The notes under the pieces were generated by a model that had not been told where the DNA came from, made no database searches, and worked only from the letters and a program-made list of their open reading frames with translations. This document shows, in pieces, positions 21,179 through 33,690 of a stretch of DNA of 64,000 nucleotides (positions within the stretch are counted from its first letter, which is position 1; the number at the start of each line of letters is the position of its first letter). The DNA comes from Chamaea fasciata. Its lineage: Eukaryota; Chordata; Aves; Passeriformes; Sylviidae. The stretch is taken from contig JARCOQ010000016.1 in the NCBI GenBank assembly GCA_029207755.1, forward strand, positions 6,186,501-6,250,500, read 5' to 3'. Both the position numbers and the translations under genes were made by a program.

Positions 21179-24100
21179 AGGTGAGGCAGCAGAAATAGAG
21201 ACTGCTCACCAAGGATTTCCCATGTTTTTGGAGAGAACAGGTTAAGATAATGTCTTGATAAAATAGAGGCCTATGTACCACATGCTTTATGCTGTCCATC
21301 CCATTTTTATGTCACTTTTCCTGCCTCCTCTTGTCCTGGTACAAGCTGATACAGGAGGTGATGCTGGAAGCTGATTTCAAGCTGAATTTGTACATGTTGA
21401 AGTCACTGACCCCACCTCAAAGGAGACAGAACAGGACTGAGATTCCAGGAGATTCTGCTGGAAGACCCAAAGGAAGCACTCTGCTTTTTTTTGTCAAGAG
21501 GCTGCTTGCTAAGTCGGCCCCTGACACCTTTGAAGGCCCTTCACCAGCTTTTCTCTCTTCCCAAGGCTGCTTTGCCCTCTCCTGCCTGCGTGGCAAACAA
21601 CCCACACAGTCATCTCTTCCCCCAATGCCAGTGGGAACTCTTGGACTACTTTTCCCCTCTCCTCCCACTTCTCTCACACACGTTGTCTTCTCTTCACTGT
21701 CTTCTTTGCCAAACTGCCTCAAAGAGTGCTTTCTCCCTTCCCTTCCTCCTTTTGCTTCACATCTTCTCTGTGGGAGGGCTCACAGGGCTGGTGCTCTCCT
21801 CTGCATCCATACAATCCCTCTTCTCAAATCCTGCTCTGAACAGGAGCTGTTTTTCTGATCCCTCAATGAAACTTCTTGGTTCCCAGCACTGGGAGCTTAC
21901 ATGAGCACAGCTCCTGTGTGAAATACTCCAAACCCAGACACACCCACCACACCCTCTTCTCCTTTCCAGCCCTTTGCAACACTCCTGTCCTGTCCAACTG
22001 CTCAGCCCTGCTCTGCTTCTTGGTGCCCTCTGAGCAGCACTGTAAGCACCAACACTCCAGGGCAAAACTGCTTTGCTACCAGTAGGATCTCCAAACAACA
22101 TCATCTTTCTGTGACTCACTTGCTGGGAAAGGAAGATGGGAACAGCTGTGCTGTTGCCTCGAGACTGATTCCTCCATCCCTGCGCTGCTTCACAGTCACA
22201 GAAATATTCCTCCTCAAGAAGTATCTCATTCTGACTTATGCTAACCACTGGCTGACTTCATTCATCATTGATTGTCTCCTCTCTGAGAACCAGAGTGCTG
22301 CTGCAGATGCATTTTGATTTGCTTGAAATTGAGTGGTGATGGGGGTTTCATTATGCCCGTGTTAGTGCTAAACAGCAGCATGTCAGTGGTGAGGGAGCAC
22401 AGTGCCATGGAGGGGATCTGGTGGGAGAACAGTAGGCTCCACGGTGGATATCTGGGGGTAAGCAGGGATGGAAACCCACTAACTCATCTAAAACTGGAAC
22501 TACAAACCAAGAGGTGTTGGGTCATTAAACAGCGTTGTGCCTCCATGAATGAGGTCAAAGTGTAAAGAAGGAGGATCCACCTTGCCACACGAAAGGAGAA
22601 AACAAGAGGGAGACAACAATTAAACTGAGGGAGTTGGAAAGAGCTCACATTATTCCCCTGTTATCCTACTCTGATTCGTGGGAACAAGGCAGACTTGGGA
22701 AAAAAGGTTGGGGCCATCTTGGTGTAAAGAAAAGCAGGGGGAAAACTGAGGAAAAATTGTCAGCAGACAATAAAGGATAAATGCAGAAAACATAATTCCT
22801 GCCCTTTATTTTCCCTACTGTCTTTAGCACCTTCTCCTGAAAAACAATACCCCAAGGCAACAGTCAGGAAATTGTGGGGTTCAAACACTGCTCAGCTCAT
22901 CTGTGGGGCAGGACCCAAGGGTACTCTCAGTGGCTTTCTCTCCCTACAAGCAGTACCAACCCCAACACACTGCTTCCTCCTCATCTACTCAAGTGGCTTT
23001 ATTAGGAGTTAATCTAGTGAGGTAGGAAGGAACTAATGACAAGCAGCAAGAATGAAATGAGCCATCCCAGGAGTAGGGTGGTGAGACAGGAGATCTGGGC
23101 TCAGCCACACCGTGAGGGGTGACATGCACCGGTGTCCCCTAGAAAGGGAAGACTCAAGTCCTCTCCCCTCAGAACAAAGCATGATGGATCCTGGGCTGCT
23201 GGCAGCAGGACACAAAGCTTGGATGGTTTCTGTGTTGTTCATGTATCTGCTCTTTAATAGGAATTAGATAAAGGGATAAAACCCTTCCTGTTGAGAAAAA
23301 CTACTGCTCAGTGTCAATGATTTTCTGTCACTTCTTGCCAGAACTCTGGGTGACAAAGTCTGGCCTGGGGACCTCTGGGTGAAAAAGTCAGGTCTCAATT
23401 GACTTGTATTCTGGCAGTGAATGCTGTCTAGTGGTCTTCTGCCCACTGGCAAAAGACAACTTTTCCCATCAGTCGAGGCCATGATTTATTAGTACAGGGG
23501 TTGAAATTCATTACAATGAGCTCCCCCATCATCACCTCCCAACAATTGTCTTGCTGCTCTGCTAATTTCACCAAGACAACCTGAGAAGAAACCCAAAGCC
23601 CAGCCCCAGTGAGGCAGGAGGCTCTCAGGTACATGTGTCTGTGTCACCACAGTTTGTAACTGGCTGTTGTGGCACTTGGAAAGGTGGCTGAAGAGACAGA
23701 GGCTGTCGCAGGTGCAGAACAAACTTGAAACCTGTGCTGGTGGCACAGCCAAGGCTCCATTGTGTCAAAAACTCCTGGATCCAGAGTAAATGCAGGAGGC
23801 TGTTACACATCTCCCACTGAGGCCTTTAGGCAATAGCAGCACAGGGAGAAGAGAGAAACCAGCTCCTAAGAGTTGGTTTGGACCAGTTGTGAGGGTATTC
23901 TGGGCATAAATTTTGATATATTAATGAGTCACAGCGGTCACATAACCGGCCATTCCATCATTTCTTCCTCTCTAACAGCCCCTTCCGGAGATCTAATCTC
24001 AGTAAAATGCTGCAGGAGCCTCTCAAATGGTCATGTTTTACTGCTGTCAGTCTATCACTGGTTCCTCATGACAAAGGGCCACAGGGGAATAACCTCTTAT

Positions 24101-24253
24101 CTCGGAGATCAAAGTCCTGTGTTAATGACCGGGAGCTGCCACTCATCCAGTGCTCAGACCACCCGAGGAAGCTGCTGCTCTGCCCAGCGCAAAGCCTGGT
24201 TTGTTTACAGCAGCAGCATTAATCTGGAGGATGGCTTTTCAGTACAGGCAGCT
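21179..24253. other. Unique non-coding DNA, no gene seen
   Basis: About 3.1 kb. 21480-22080 is pyrimidine-rich and gives overlapping frames: 189 codons plus (21289-21858), 137 codons plus and 163 codons minus. They are rich in Ser/Leu/Pro (plus) or Gly/Arg/Glu (minus) and have no domain, as composition-driven frames do. No interspersed repeat recognised. Confidence 0.58.
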
Positions 24254-24303
24254 TTTATTATTTATTTAGTACCAAATATTTATTATTTATTTAGTGCCCA
24301 AAA
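24254..24303. repeat. AT-rich tandem duplication, about 25 bp x 2
   Basis: A unit beginning TTTATTATTTATTTAGT is repeated directly, with differences only near the end of the unit (ACCAAATA versus GCCCAAAA). Slippage-type local duplication. Confidence 0.93.
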
Positions 24304-26589
24304 CGCAACAGGTCTTCGTGGCGACATGACAGAGTCCATTCCTTGAAATGCCTTCAGGCTGATAAAGAGAAAAACCCTAAAAGAAGATGAATGGGGCTGA
24401 ATGGACAAGAATGGGCTTGAAGAGATAAAGTACTCAAATTGCTCCTCACTACTCACTCACAAAGCTATTTTGTACAGCTTTCTATATGCATGGAACATAT
24501 GCAATGGGATAGCTCCTGTATTTGGATGCAAAATGGGGAATTGAAGGGAAAAAGGAACAAGTGGCTGTATGGAATCCAAAGAGAACAAGTAGGTGGAGAG
24601 GTGGGAAAGATAAGCAGCCTGAAGTCTCTTCCAGGCTCTCCTGGAGGCACTTGGCCATATTAACAGTGTCCAATCTTCCTCTGGATCCAAGGCTCCCCAT
24701 ACAAAGCCCATCCTGCTGCTGCACTTCATGTTGGACTGGTGGATACAAACATTTGTCAGTTCTTATCCAGCTTTTGTGAAGCCATGTTATCTTTCTCTTT
24801 CCCATATCTCAAAGATAAAATATCGAGGAAGACCAGTTAGAGAACCACTGATCTGGTACAGCCTTCCCCAGAGAGCAATCCATGCTTTTGGACTCCATGA
24901 AAAGAGGGACTTAGTCTGAAGCTCTCAAGACTTTTACATTAATGTGCTGAAAAGAAGAAATTCCTGAGCATGTTTCTCTATTTAACATGGTGTGTCTGTC
25001 TTCAATCTGTAGATAAACAGACAATGTATGAAGATTTAAGGTAAGGAGCAAAAGGAAACATCATTAGGATGTGATGTGGCATGTTAGCAAAGGCTAGGAA
25101 ATAGAGGTAGGTAAACCTGAAGGTTTTTGACTTAATAATCAGAATTATTATTGCTTTTTTTGCCAAGGAAATCTCCTCTTTGTAATGTTAACTTGGTCCT
25201 TCCATATACCACTTCCCAGCAGGATTCCCATCACATGTGCATCTTCCAGATGAGCACCTGGGGGGAATGGGATGCTTTTGACATCAGGAAAAGCTGCTCA
25301 GTGCAGCCATACTGGAGCCAGAGGCTGCTCTGCCTCTGCTCCAGGTGTGTGCCAGTGCACTGCCTCTCCACAAAGCACAAATCCAGCATGAAGAGAGGCT
25401 GCTGTACACGAGCAGGAGCATGAGCTCATCCAGAGAAGGTGTTACTTCTGCTGGCATTAGGAAAGGTGCATGGAAAGCCATCTGCTGGGAAGGAGCACGT
25501 GCCTGGCTTTGTGAGGATGCTCCCTCCTCTTTGCCACTGCTCTCATCACTGCTGAGTGGGTTTCAGGCAAGTGCCTGGCACTGGCTGCTGCTCTACAGGA
25601 GCATCAACACCCCATCATTGCCAGTCCCTCTCCCAGTGATGCTCATTCCTTCATTTCTTCAGGTTGCCAAATATTTACTGACTGTGCTGTCCTTCACCCT
25701 GTGCACAGCTGCCTCCCACCCTGCCCTCTCCAGCCTGTCCTGACTCTGGGGACAAGCCCAAGATCAATGATGTACAGAGATCTGTGACCATGCTGTCACT
25801 GCCACCTCTCTGCCTCTCAGCCTGCAGATGGAAAGAGGCAGAGGAGGAAGAATAATGAAACAGAAAAGAGAGGCATTGCTTGCAGAAATTGTATTGCTTC
25901 TGCTCCAAACATTAAATACAACAGCCTACAGCACTCCCCTGGGGACCTTCTCCAAATCCATGCACACAGACTTGGACATTTCCTGGATAAAAGCTTCCGT
26001 GCCTGGGTTCATTTCCACTCTAACAAGTCCATTTCTTAAGAGAGAGACTGAGCTAACAGAAGGCAAGGTTGGATTTGCCTTAATGGATTTGGGAAGAGCT
26101 GGGGGATTGCCAGTCCCCCTGGTCCTTTCTACCAGCACAGCACCCTCTGCTCCCACAAAACAGCCAGTCTGTGCTTTGAAGGGTTATGCTGCTTCTCCAG
26201 CATGAGAGAAGGGAAGCTATGGCTGGGCATACACCTCTCAACCCTACAGAAGAGGGAGCAGAACCAGCACCCATGGTAGCACTTAATTGAAGATACCACA
26301 ATGCCAGGCAAAACTGAGTGTTTAGCTCTCCAAGAGAGCTGCATGACCTTTCCTGTATGCCTGGAGATATTTAACACTGCACAGTTTGGGTAAAGAGGGT
26401 TTGTAAAAAGGGAAAACAACAACAGAAATCCCGGTTGTCTACACCGACAAAAACAGACAGAGAAGGCAGAAGAGCAGCAGTAGATTTTCATGCCTTGATG
26501 AAAAGACTGCATTTAAGTAACACAGAGCACCACGTTTCCCCCTAGCTCCACAATGTTGCTTGTTGAAGGAAATCCGTGTGGTTAGCCTG
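24304..26589. other. Unique non-coding DNA, no gene seen
   Basis: About 2.3 kb. Overlapping frames of 100-132 codons on both strands (for example plus 25345-25743, minus 26129-26512) have no family features. No repeat or RNA gene recognised. Confidence 0.58.
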
Positions 26590-27140
26590 GCAGGGAGAAC
26601 ACATCCCTGTGATTTTCACTGAGCTAATGGGAGCCAACAACGTTACCTGTAACTTGGAGGACAGCATTCCCACCCATCCCAATATTTGCTTAATAAAAGG
26701 TCAGCCCATTATGCCGCACCTATTTGCAAAATTAAGAGCCTCTCTCCAGCAGCTAAATGCTTGCTTTAGATTTGGAATTACTGTAATTAAAGTTACATTG
26801 TGCTCGGATTGGTGCCAATCACTGGGGAGCTCCAGGCGTGACCCGCCGTTCCTGGCGCCATGCGCCTGGGCGTCCCACTCCATTAGCTCCAGGGAATTAG
26901 CTGTCATTAACGAAGAGATGCACACTCCTTCGTGTTGTCAAACCGCAATCAAGCGGGTCACAGGTGAAGAATAAATACTTTCAGAACAAGCCCAATTACA
27001 CCATTTACATTTCATTACAGAACCTGTTTAATCCACTGATGGGCTCCCAAAGTTCTTCTGCCTAATAAACAGCATTTCAGAGGAATTAATAGGCCCTGCA
27101 AAACATGCTAATTACACTCTTTTGCATTGCATTTGCAATA
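26590..27140. promoter_or_regulatory. Strongest enhancer-like block in the window
   Basis: About 550 bp free of repeats, with alternating AT-rich motif clusters and a short GC-rich centre (26825-26875, containing GGCGCCATGCGCC). There are many homeodomain-type cores: GGAATTACTGTAATTAAAG, with AATTAC/GTAATT inverted around one base at 26776-26788; CATTAGC; GAATTAGCTG; CATTAACG; CCAATTACACC; GAATTAATAGG; and CTAATTACAC. Small CpG-containing words in an AT-rich setting often mark constrained sequence in birds. A 132-codon frame across it looks accidental. The composition and motifs are seen; conservation and enhancer function are inferred. Confidence 0.38.
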
Positions 27141-27451
27141 TTGATTTTAAAGTTGCCACTTCCCTCTCCTCCACTCTCCTTTCCCAGCCCCAAAGCCTTA
27201 ACTTTCAGCAAAGTACACTCAAACCAACCTAATTACTTGCGAGTTTGCAAGCTAATGCATCTCTCTTGTCAAAGCTCAGTTCCAGCAAAGGCCAACATTC
27301 AGGGAGGGATTTTCATGTCCATAACTTGTGCACAAGTTCCTCCAGACAACCACTGGAAACAGCTGCTGAATAGCAATTACAGGCAGAGAGCAGGCATCAG
27401 CAGAGACTTTGCCATAGCAACGAGCCTGGCTGGGCCCGCTCCCCAAAGACG

Positions 27452-27470
27452 CCTCCTCCTCCTCCTCCTC
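27452..27470. repeat. (CCT)6 microsatellite
   Basis: Six CCT units flanked on both sides by CCCAAAGAC-like words, so the tract lies inside a short direct repeat. Confidence 0.9.
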
Positions 27471-29763
27471 CCAAAGACCAGAGCAGCGGAACAGGTACAA
27501 TGACAACACAACCACCACAATCTCATTTTGATTTGAAACCCAAGCTCTTTGATACTCTCCTAGGCACTGAACTGTTTAAAAAACAAAAGGAAAGTTTATT
27601 TTCAAATTGCGGGTTTCAGCTAAACCGTTTGGAAGAGAGGAACAAATCAACCATGCTGGTGGAACACGCCGGCTGGTTGTTTATTCACCCTGGCTGTTCT
27701 GCTCAGCTCCTGCCGTGGGCTTTCAGTTCTCTTCCTCCTCTACGTGCTCATCTCCACTTCTCTGAAATCCACTTTCTTTAACCAGTGGTTTTACTTCCCA
27801 ACCTCTGACTTCTTGCACTGGCTTGGTGGCTGTCACTTACACTTGGGGTTTTATCCCAAGCTTACTGACAGCTAAAAGCTTTTGGAGGAGGAGATGGGAG
27901 AGGGACAGAGTGCTTGTGGCGCTTCTTTGCAGCACCTGCAGGTTGGAGCCAGCAAAAAAGGACAGTAGCCTGCTGTGTTTGATTCCTTTGCTAATAACAA
28001 AGCAAGAAAGGAAAGCCAAAAGAAGGTCTATCAGAAGATGGTGAGCTACAGAGCAGCCATCCTACCATAAGGGCTGACACCTACTCCTGCTTCTCAGAAA
28101 CTCTCACCCACAGAAGCTTTCAAAGGGAAGGGATACAGAAGCAAATACTGCAAAAACGGATGTAAGGAACAGTCAGAGTTTAATGAAGACAACACATGCT
28201 GCTCAGCCCTACTGTCCCCTCACTAGGAATTTGGGCATGTCCCCAGCTGCACTGAGGAACAACACAAACACAACCCATGTCCAAGGATTTAGTCTCCCGA
28301 GTATCCAGTCTGTGTGAATGTTCATGCAGGAGCAAGTCACTGCACGAGTCAGAACCTTTTGTGTTTGCCCAGCCATCCATGTAACCCTCTTTGTGAAGTC
28401 AGGACCAGGTGCTGCTCAGTGCCCCAGGTGATGCAGGGAGTGCTGTGCCCTTCCACCGTCTGGCCCAGGAGCACAGCAGGAGAAGCTTCCACCCCTGCAT
28501 GCCCACAGTCCTCTCCTCTAATGAACATCTGCCTCACAGGAGGCAACGCTGCAAGAGGCATCCAAGTCACGTGGGGAAGGCTGGCTGTAATCTTGTACCA
28601 TTTTATACCATTTATTTATCACATGTATGGAATTTTTTTCTGCCTCTCAGAGATTCTGTAGGGATTTACAAACAGGAAATGCTACAAATAATACCTTGGG
28701 ATTTCTTCCCCCTCACAGGCACCAAACTGGATTAGTTAGTTATTGTCTGGAAAACACTTTGAAGTATCACTTAATGCTCCTAATCACACAGGACCCCTTT
28801 AACACCATCTACCAATGTTAGCACAGGCTGGAAAGGAGATATAAATACCAAACAAGCTTTGTAATTACACTGCAAATACATCAATATTTGTCAAGAACTA
28901 CTCTTAATCTCATAAAAGTGCCACAAGAAATCAAGACCTATGAGCATTTCTGTATCTCTTCCGCAGGGCAGACCCTTAGGCAATGCAAAATCTCTTGACC
29001 GCATACTGTGCCCACGGATGCCTCAGACAGGGGTGTTTTTTACTGCAAAACCTTCTGACAAACCTTTACTGCAGGTTTTCCACAGCAGGGCTAACCCAGA
29101 CCAGCCCTTGCACAGTTTGGAACAGCAAAGATCACAGGACAAGGAGAGTTTGCAACAGAATGGTCAAGACCACCTCTAATTTAAGCTGACAGAAAAGCAA
29201 ATTGAGAAGAAGATATAGTCAACTATTTGAAGTTTGGCCCTACTTAATCATCCACGGAAAGCAAGAGCTCAGTTGCCATCTCATTGCGCAGGTAAGATTA
29301 AAGACAGGCAGAAGATTTTTACCCCGTAGTTACAATGATTAATGTTCCGAAACAGACATATAGTTTGAAAGCACTATTACTGGAAAAAGAAAAGTTGTTG
29401 CCTCATATTCTCAACCCACTATTTTCCCTGGGCAGTGAGCCAGCGGCTGAAGAATAAGGAAAGTTTCTATTTTAAGAGTTTTCTTGAATTGCAAGGTTTG
29501 GTAATGAACACAACTTGTTACCGTCCCCTTTGCTGAGATCAGGGGCAAATGAAAAAGGTGTGGATGAGTGCTCTGCTGGGCACTCTGTCCTCAGTCAGAC
29601 TTGGAGGAGGAAGACTGGTGATATGCTCCTGACAGCTGTCCCTCCATCCCAGCTGCCCTGGTGGCATCAGAACCACCTTCATTCCCTCACTGCCCGCAAA
29701 GAACCAGGAGCTGCCCTGCACAAGTTTGTCTGCTGCTGTCAAGAAAGATGCAAGGAAATTATT
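27471..29763. other. Unique non-coding DNA, no gene seen
   Basis: About 2.3 kb of mixed composition, with frames no longer than 115 codons and no family features. No repeat recognised. Confidence 0.58.
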
Positions 29764-29838
29764 CACAGAGTCCCAGAATGGTTTGGGTTGGAAGGAACCT
29801 TAAAGATCATCTAGTTCCAACCCCCCTGCTATGGGCCA
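29764..29838 (-). mobile_element. Very short CR1 LINE 3' fragment
   Basis: The plus strand reads CACAGAGTCCCAGAATGG, then 'tttgggttggaaggaaccttaaagatcatctagttccaa', then 'cccccctgctatggg'. This is nearly the avian CR1 3' consensus in reverse complement. Only about 75 bp inserted, an extreme 5' truncation. Low divergence suggests a younger copy than the one at 3.5 kb. Confidence 0.93.
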
Positions 29839-32800
29839 CTGAATTCAAAGAGCAAGACACAGCAGCTTTGACTTTTTATACAAGATAGGACACTATATAA
29901 AGCCACCGATCTCATAATGGTGACATAATGCACATTCTACAGGTGATCATGCTGGGAAAAGAAAAGGTGTGAGCTTCCATGAAGCCAATGTTCCTCATTA
30001 GTTGCTGCAATACTTCTGAGAACAACTCCTGCCAGATCTGGGATGCAACATGTGTGCTGGCACCTTGCTAGGAGACACAGGAAATAAGTTGGAATAAGTT
30101 CCTGCAAACCCAGCTTGTGGTCCAGCTGGCCACGGTGTGCTGCTCTCAGTTCCTATTGTACCTCATCATGCCCCAGTGTAATTTAAATAGTTCACTGTGG
30201 GAAGTGAGAGGAGAATATATTCCATACGTTTTGTTTCCTGCTTCGTCTCGGGAACACTGATGTTGTGAGTTGTTGCTCTAAAACCTCTGTGAAAAGAAGC
30301 CCAACATGACCTCCTGCATCCAGGGCTTCCTGCTATTATAAACTCAGCAAAACAGCATGCTGTGTCCTGCCCATGAGGCAGACAGACAACAGACTGTGGT
30401 CTAATTAGAAAAGACATCCTTCCCACATTATCCATAAAGCTGCCTCAGCCTACAACTAAGGACAAATAAATAACTGTCAGGGCTAATAAGCCCAGAATCA
30501 TAAGAGGAGGGAAAAAACTGAAATTGGACCTACTCAGATCTCAGTTATGTGATCACAGAGAACGTGTGGTAACAACTGTGAAGACAAACAAAACCAGCTA
30601 TGGTTGAGCCAGCTCCTCTTCAGCAGACTCAGACATGCTCCACCTCAACAGATTGTGCCAACCTCTCGGCATTTCTCTGAATTTCCAAACTAATAAGAGA
30701 CACAAAGTGCCATAAGTGATTAATTGGAGCACTTGAGCATCACAAGAAGACCATCTCCATTTCAGCATGCCAGGACACAACAGGAGGGAGGACATGAGGA
30801 GACATTCAGTGTGGGGAACTGGAGAGAAGAACCCTGAATGATGAAGTTTCTGAGGTTGGGATAAGCTCTGAGGGCTGGCTGTATCAGGAAGCTCTTTAGG
30901 ACAATCTCAGGATCAAAGATGTCAAAGGGATGATGTCTAGAAGCTTTGTGCGCATTACCCATTTGGATCACAGCCTGTCATTACTCAAGTCCTGAATCTG
31001 GAGCCCTTCAATTTTGCATTCCCTCTCCCCACATCTCCACAGGAAGGGACAGACCAACTCCAGGCACTCTTCTGAACTTCCCTGGAAGCCAATTGTGTTG
31101 TTCTTACCCTACCCCTATAATTTTACAAAGCAAGCTTCTCTGCTTGTTGCTGTGGTTGAAAAAATTTTAAGAATCTATAGAAAGGATTAACTCCAAGTGA
31201 CAGTTTCCAACACAACACATGAAGAATAAGTTGGAGTTACCCAAACTGCCTCAGTTTAGTCTCTCCATTCCTTCCTCAGCCACTGAATGACAGCTCAGGA
31301 ATCCATTCCGAATTAATTTTCATCCATCTGTTTCACCTTTATGCTCACAGATCTGAGGCAGGGCACGGGCCCTGGACATCTGCAGAGTGTTGGAGCAGTT
31401 CCCACTGGGAGCCTGTCCCTGCCAAGCGACAGGGGAGCATCCACTGGGACAAAGCAGTGCCAGCTCCCAGCTATCAGTAGCACTGTGAGTCAAACGTCAC
31501 CTCTCGGGTGCAACCATGCTTGACAGAAACAAACTGGTGTTTCCAGTGCTCTCTCCTGTTTGGTGAGGGGAAAACAGGGGCTGGACTCGAGACCAGGAGG
31601 CTGCTCAGAGCTTTTCCCACAAGAACAGTGACAGCAGGAGCCACCATATGGGATGAGACAGGGAACAACTTTGCCTTGGCCTTGTTGATTGAACAGCACA
31701 AATCAGGCTGAACTTGGGGCCCATCTGCCGACCACTGATCACAGGCTATGGAACCAGGACACTGCCCATGAGCTGGCAGGACTACAGGCATGGACAGTGG
31801 GGAGGGAGCAGCATCCACACACTCATCTGCTCCTCAGTTCCCTCAGCTCTGCTCCTTAGCTCTGTCCTGGAGGGATCTGCCCCTGGAAACAGCAAGGCAG
31901 TGCCACATGCTGCTGCTACCTCAGATCACTGATCAGCCTGGAATATGCATCTTTTGAACCAGAGAGCTATTTCTTCTAAAAGAAACATCTCCATGCTGCA
32001 GAGACTCGATCCTCACGAGGTATTTTTCAGCTCTTGGAGGCCAACAGACTTCTCCTGCTCTCATGGCTGCAGTGTTTGACAGAAGCAAACACTTTGTGAG
32101 GGTCTGGAGCCCTGGCTGAGCAGAGGTCAAGAAGAGAGCTCCAGGTGATGGAGCTTCTGCCCTGCCCCAGCTTCTTCTGCCCTTTAAAAAGGTCTGAGCT
32201 GGGCCCAGAGCCATTCTGGTGGGGTACAAGGAGGCAGCCCTGGGGCAGTAAGGGGACAATGACCTCAAGAGACACAATCCCTGTTAACATGCACTTCATT
32301 CCACCACAAAGGCAAGCTCAGCGTGACACCAAGGACTCAAAACCCTCCAGCTTTTGTCCCTTCTAATTTGTGGGTGCATCAAAATGCCAGCCAGAAACTT
32401 GGAAGCTGATAAGGTGGACATCCATAATAGAGAAGGTGCTAGATGCACCAAGGCAGCAGATTACATCAAAAGCCCTAAGTCAGACTTGGTGCAACTGCAT
32501 CTTGGCCTCCAGGACACATTTGCATCCTTGGCCCATGCTGAGGTGGCAGGTTGGGGTGCCTATCCATGCCAGGTACGTTGATTGCCTTCTGCAAATAGCT
32601 TATCCGCAGAGAACTGGACTAAACCCAAACTCATTTCACATAGGTCACTGAGCAAGAGGGCAGCATGTAATGACTTCTCATCTCTATCTGCACGGGCTGG
32701 ATCTAAACCACTGATCTCTAGCACCATTGAAACTCCCCAGTTTCAGCCCATCCCCTCAGTTAAAGGACGTCCGCTTCCTGCCACCACTCCCCTGGCACCT

Positions 32801-33506
32801 GTCAGAGCTAGCAGAGCTGTCCCTCTGCAATGCCTAAAGGAAATTTCCCCTTTCATAGGCTCAGTTACAAAGGAAAATCTCAACATCTGCCCATGTGAGT
32901 CAGCTATTTCTCTGAATCCCAACAACCTTGGCAGCAGGAGATGGCTGGGAAAGGCAAAACCAGAAAGACAAAAAGGGTTGTGTCCCAAATAAAAACAAGT
33001 CCAAACACTTGGGGAAAAATAAAAAAAAGAAAAGAGAAAAAACCCATTTAGCTTTGTAAGGCAGTAACAAGCAGAGCAATATGTAGCTTCAAGGCTACAT
33101 AGCCAGGTCAGAAAACCCTCCAGAGAGAAAGAAATAGGCCACAAAACTCTGATATTACTTGCTAAATCTGCTGCATTACCCAAAATTTGTGGGGGAGGCC
33201 CCTCTGATGGCTGAGCCAGCTGGCAGCTCTCCTTGGACAGGTATTTATTCACATGCTGATGGGCTGTGGAAGCAGCTCTGAACTCTCCAACAGAAGATGA
33301 GATGTGAGCAGGATGCCAAGAGCTGCAGGTGATGCCCCCACCTTCCCAGAACTCATAGATCACATTGGGTCTGTGACAGAGGCACCCACTGCTCCAACAG
33401 CCAACATCTGGCTGCCACCCCTGCACTAATGTTTGCAAGATCTGGAAATCTGGAGAACAGCGATCCCCAGTCTGCTCCCTCTTGGATCCACTGATGCCCA
33501 TGGTAC
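29839..33506. other. Unique non-coding DNA, no gene seen
   Basis: About 3.7 kb. It includes the bulk of the window's longest open frame (279 codons, minus, 32743-33582). The first 25 or so codons of that frame come from the adjacent CR1 fragment, and the rest shows no domain. A-rich runs lie at 33010-33040. No other repeat or RNA gene seen. Confidence 0.58.
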
Positions 33507-33690
33507 AGGATCTTAAAGACCATTTAGTTTCAATCTCCCTGCCATGGGCAGGAACACCCTCCACTATCCCAGGATGCTCCAAGCCCTGTCCAACCTGACC
33601 TTGGAGACTTTCAGGGATGGGGCAGCCACAGCTTCTCTGGGCACCCTGTGCCAGTGTCTCACCACCCTTATGTTAAAGACAAAAATTTAC
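33507..33690 (-). mobile_element. CR1 LINE 3' fragment lacking its terminal end
   Basis: The plus strand carries 'GGATCTTAAAGACCATTTAG', 'ctccctgccatgggcaggaacaccctccactatcccagg', 'tccaagccctgtccaacctgaccttgg', 'agggatggggcagccacagcttctctgggcaccctgtgccag' and 'caccacccttatgttaaagac'. The extreme 3' octamers and the GGTTTGGGTTGG box are missing, so the copy has lost its end or diverged there. Confidence 0.92.

Noticed and set aside
21289..21858. 189-codon open frame on the plus strand
   Set aside because: Lies in pyrimidine-rich DNA that depletes stop codons; mirrored by frames in other phases and strands; no domain.
32743..33582. 279-codon open frame on the minus strand, the longest in the window
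   Set aside because: Its start lies in a CR1 fragment, it has no domain, and it crosses low-complexity A-rich DNA; the length is within reach of chance.
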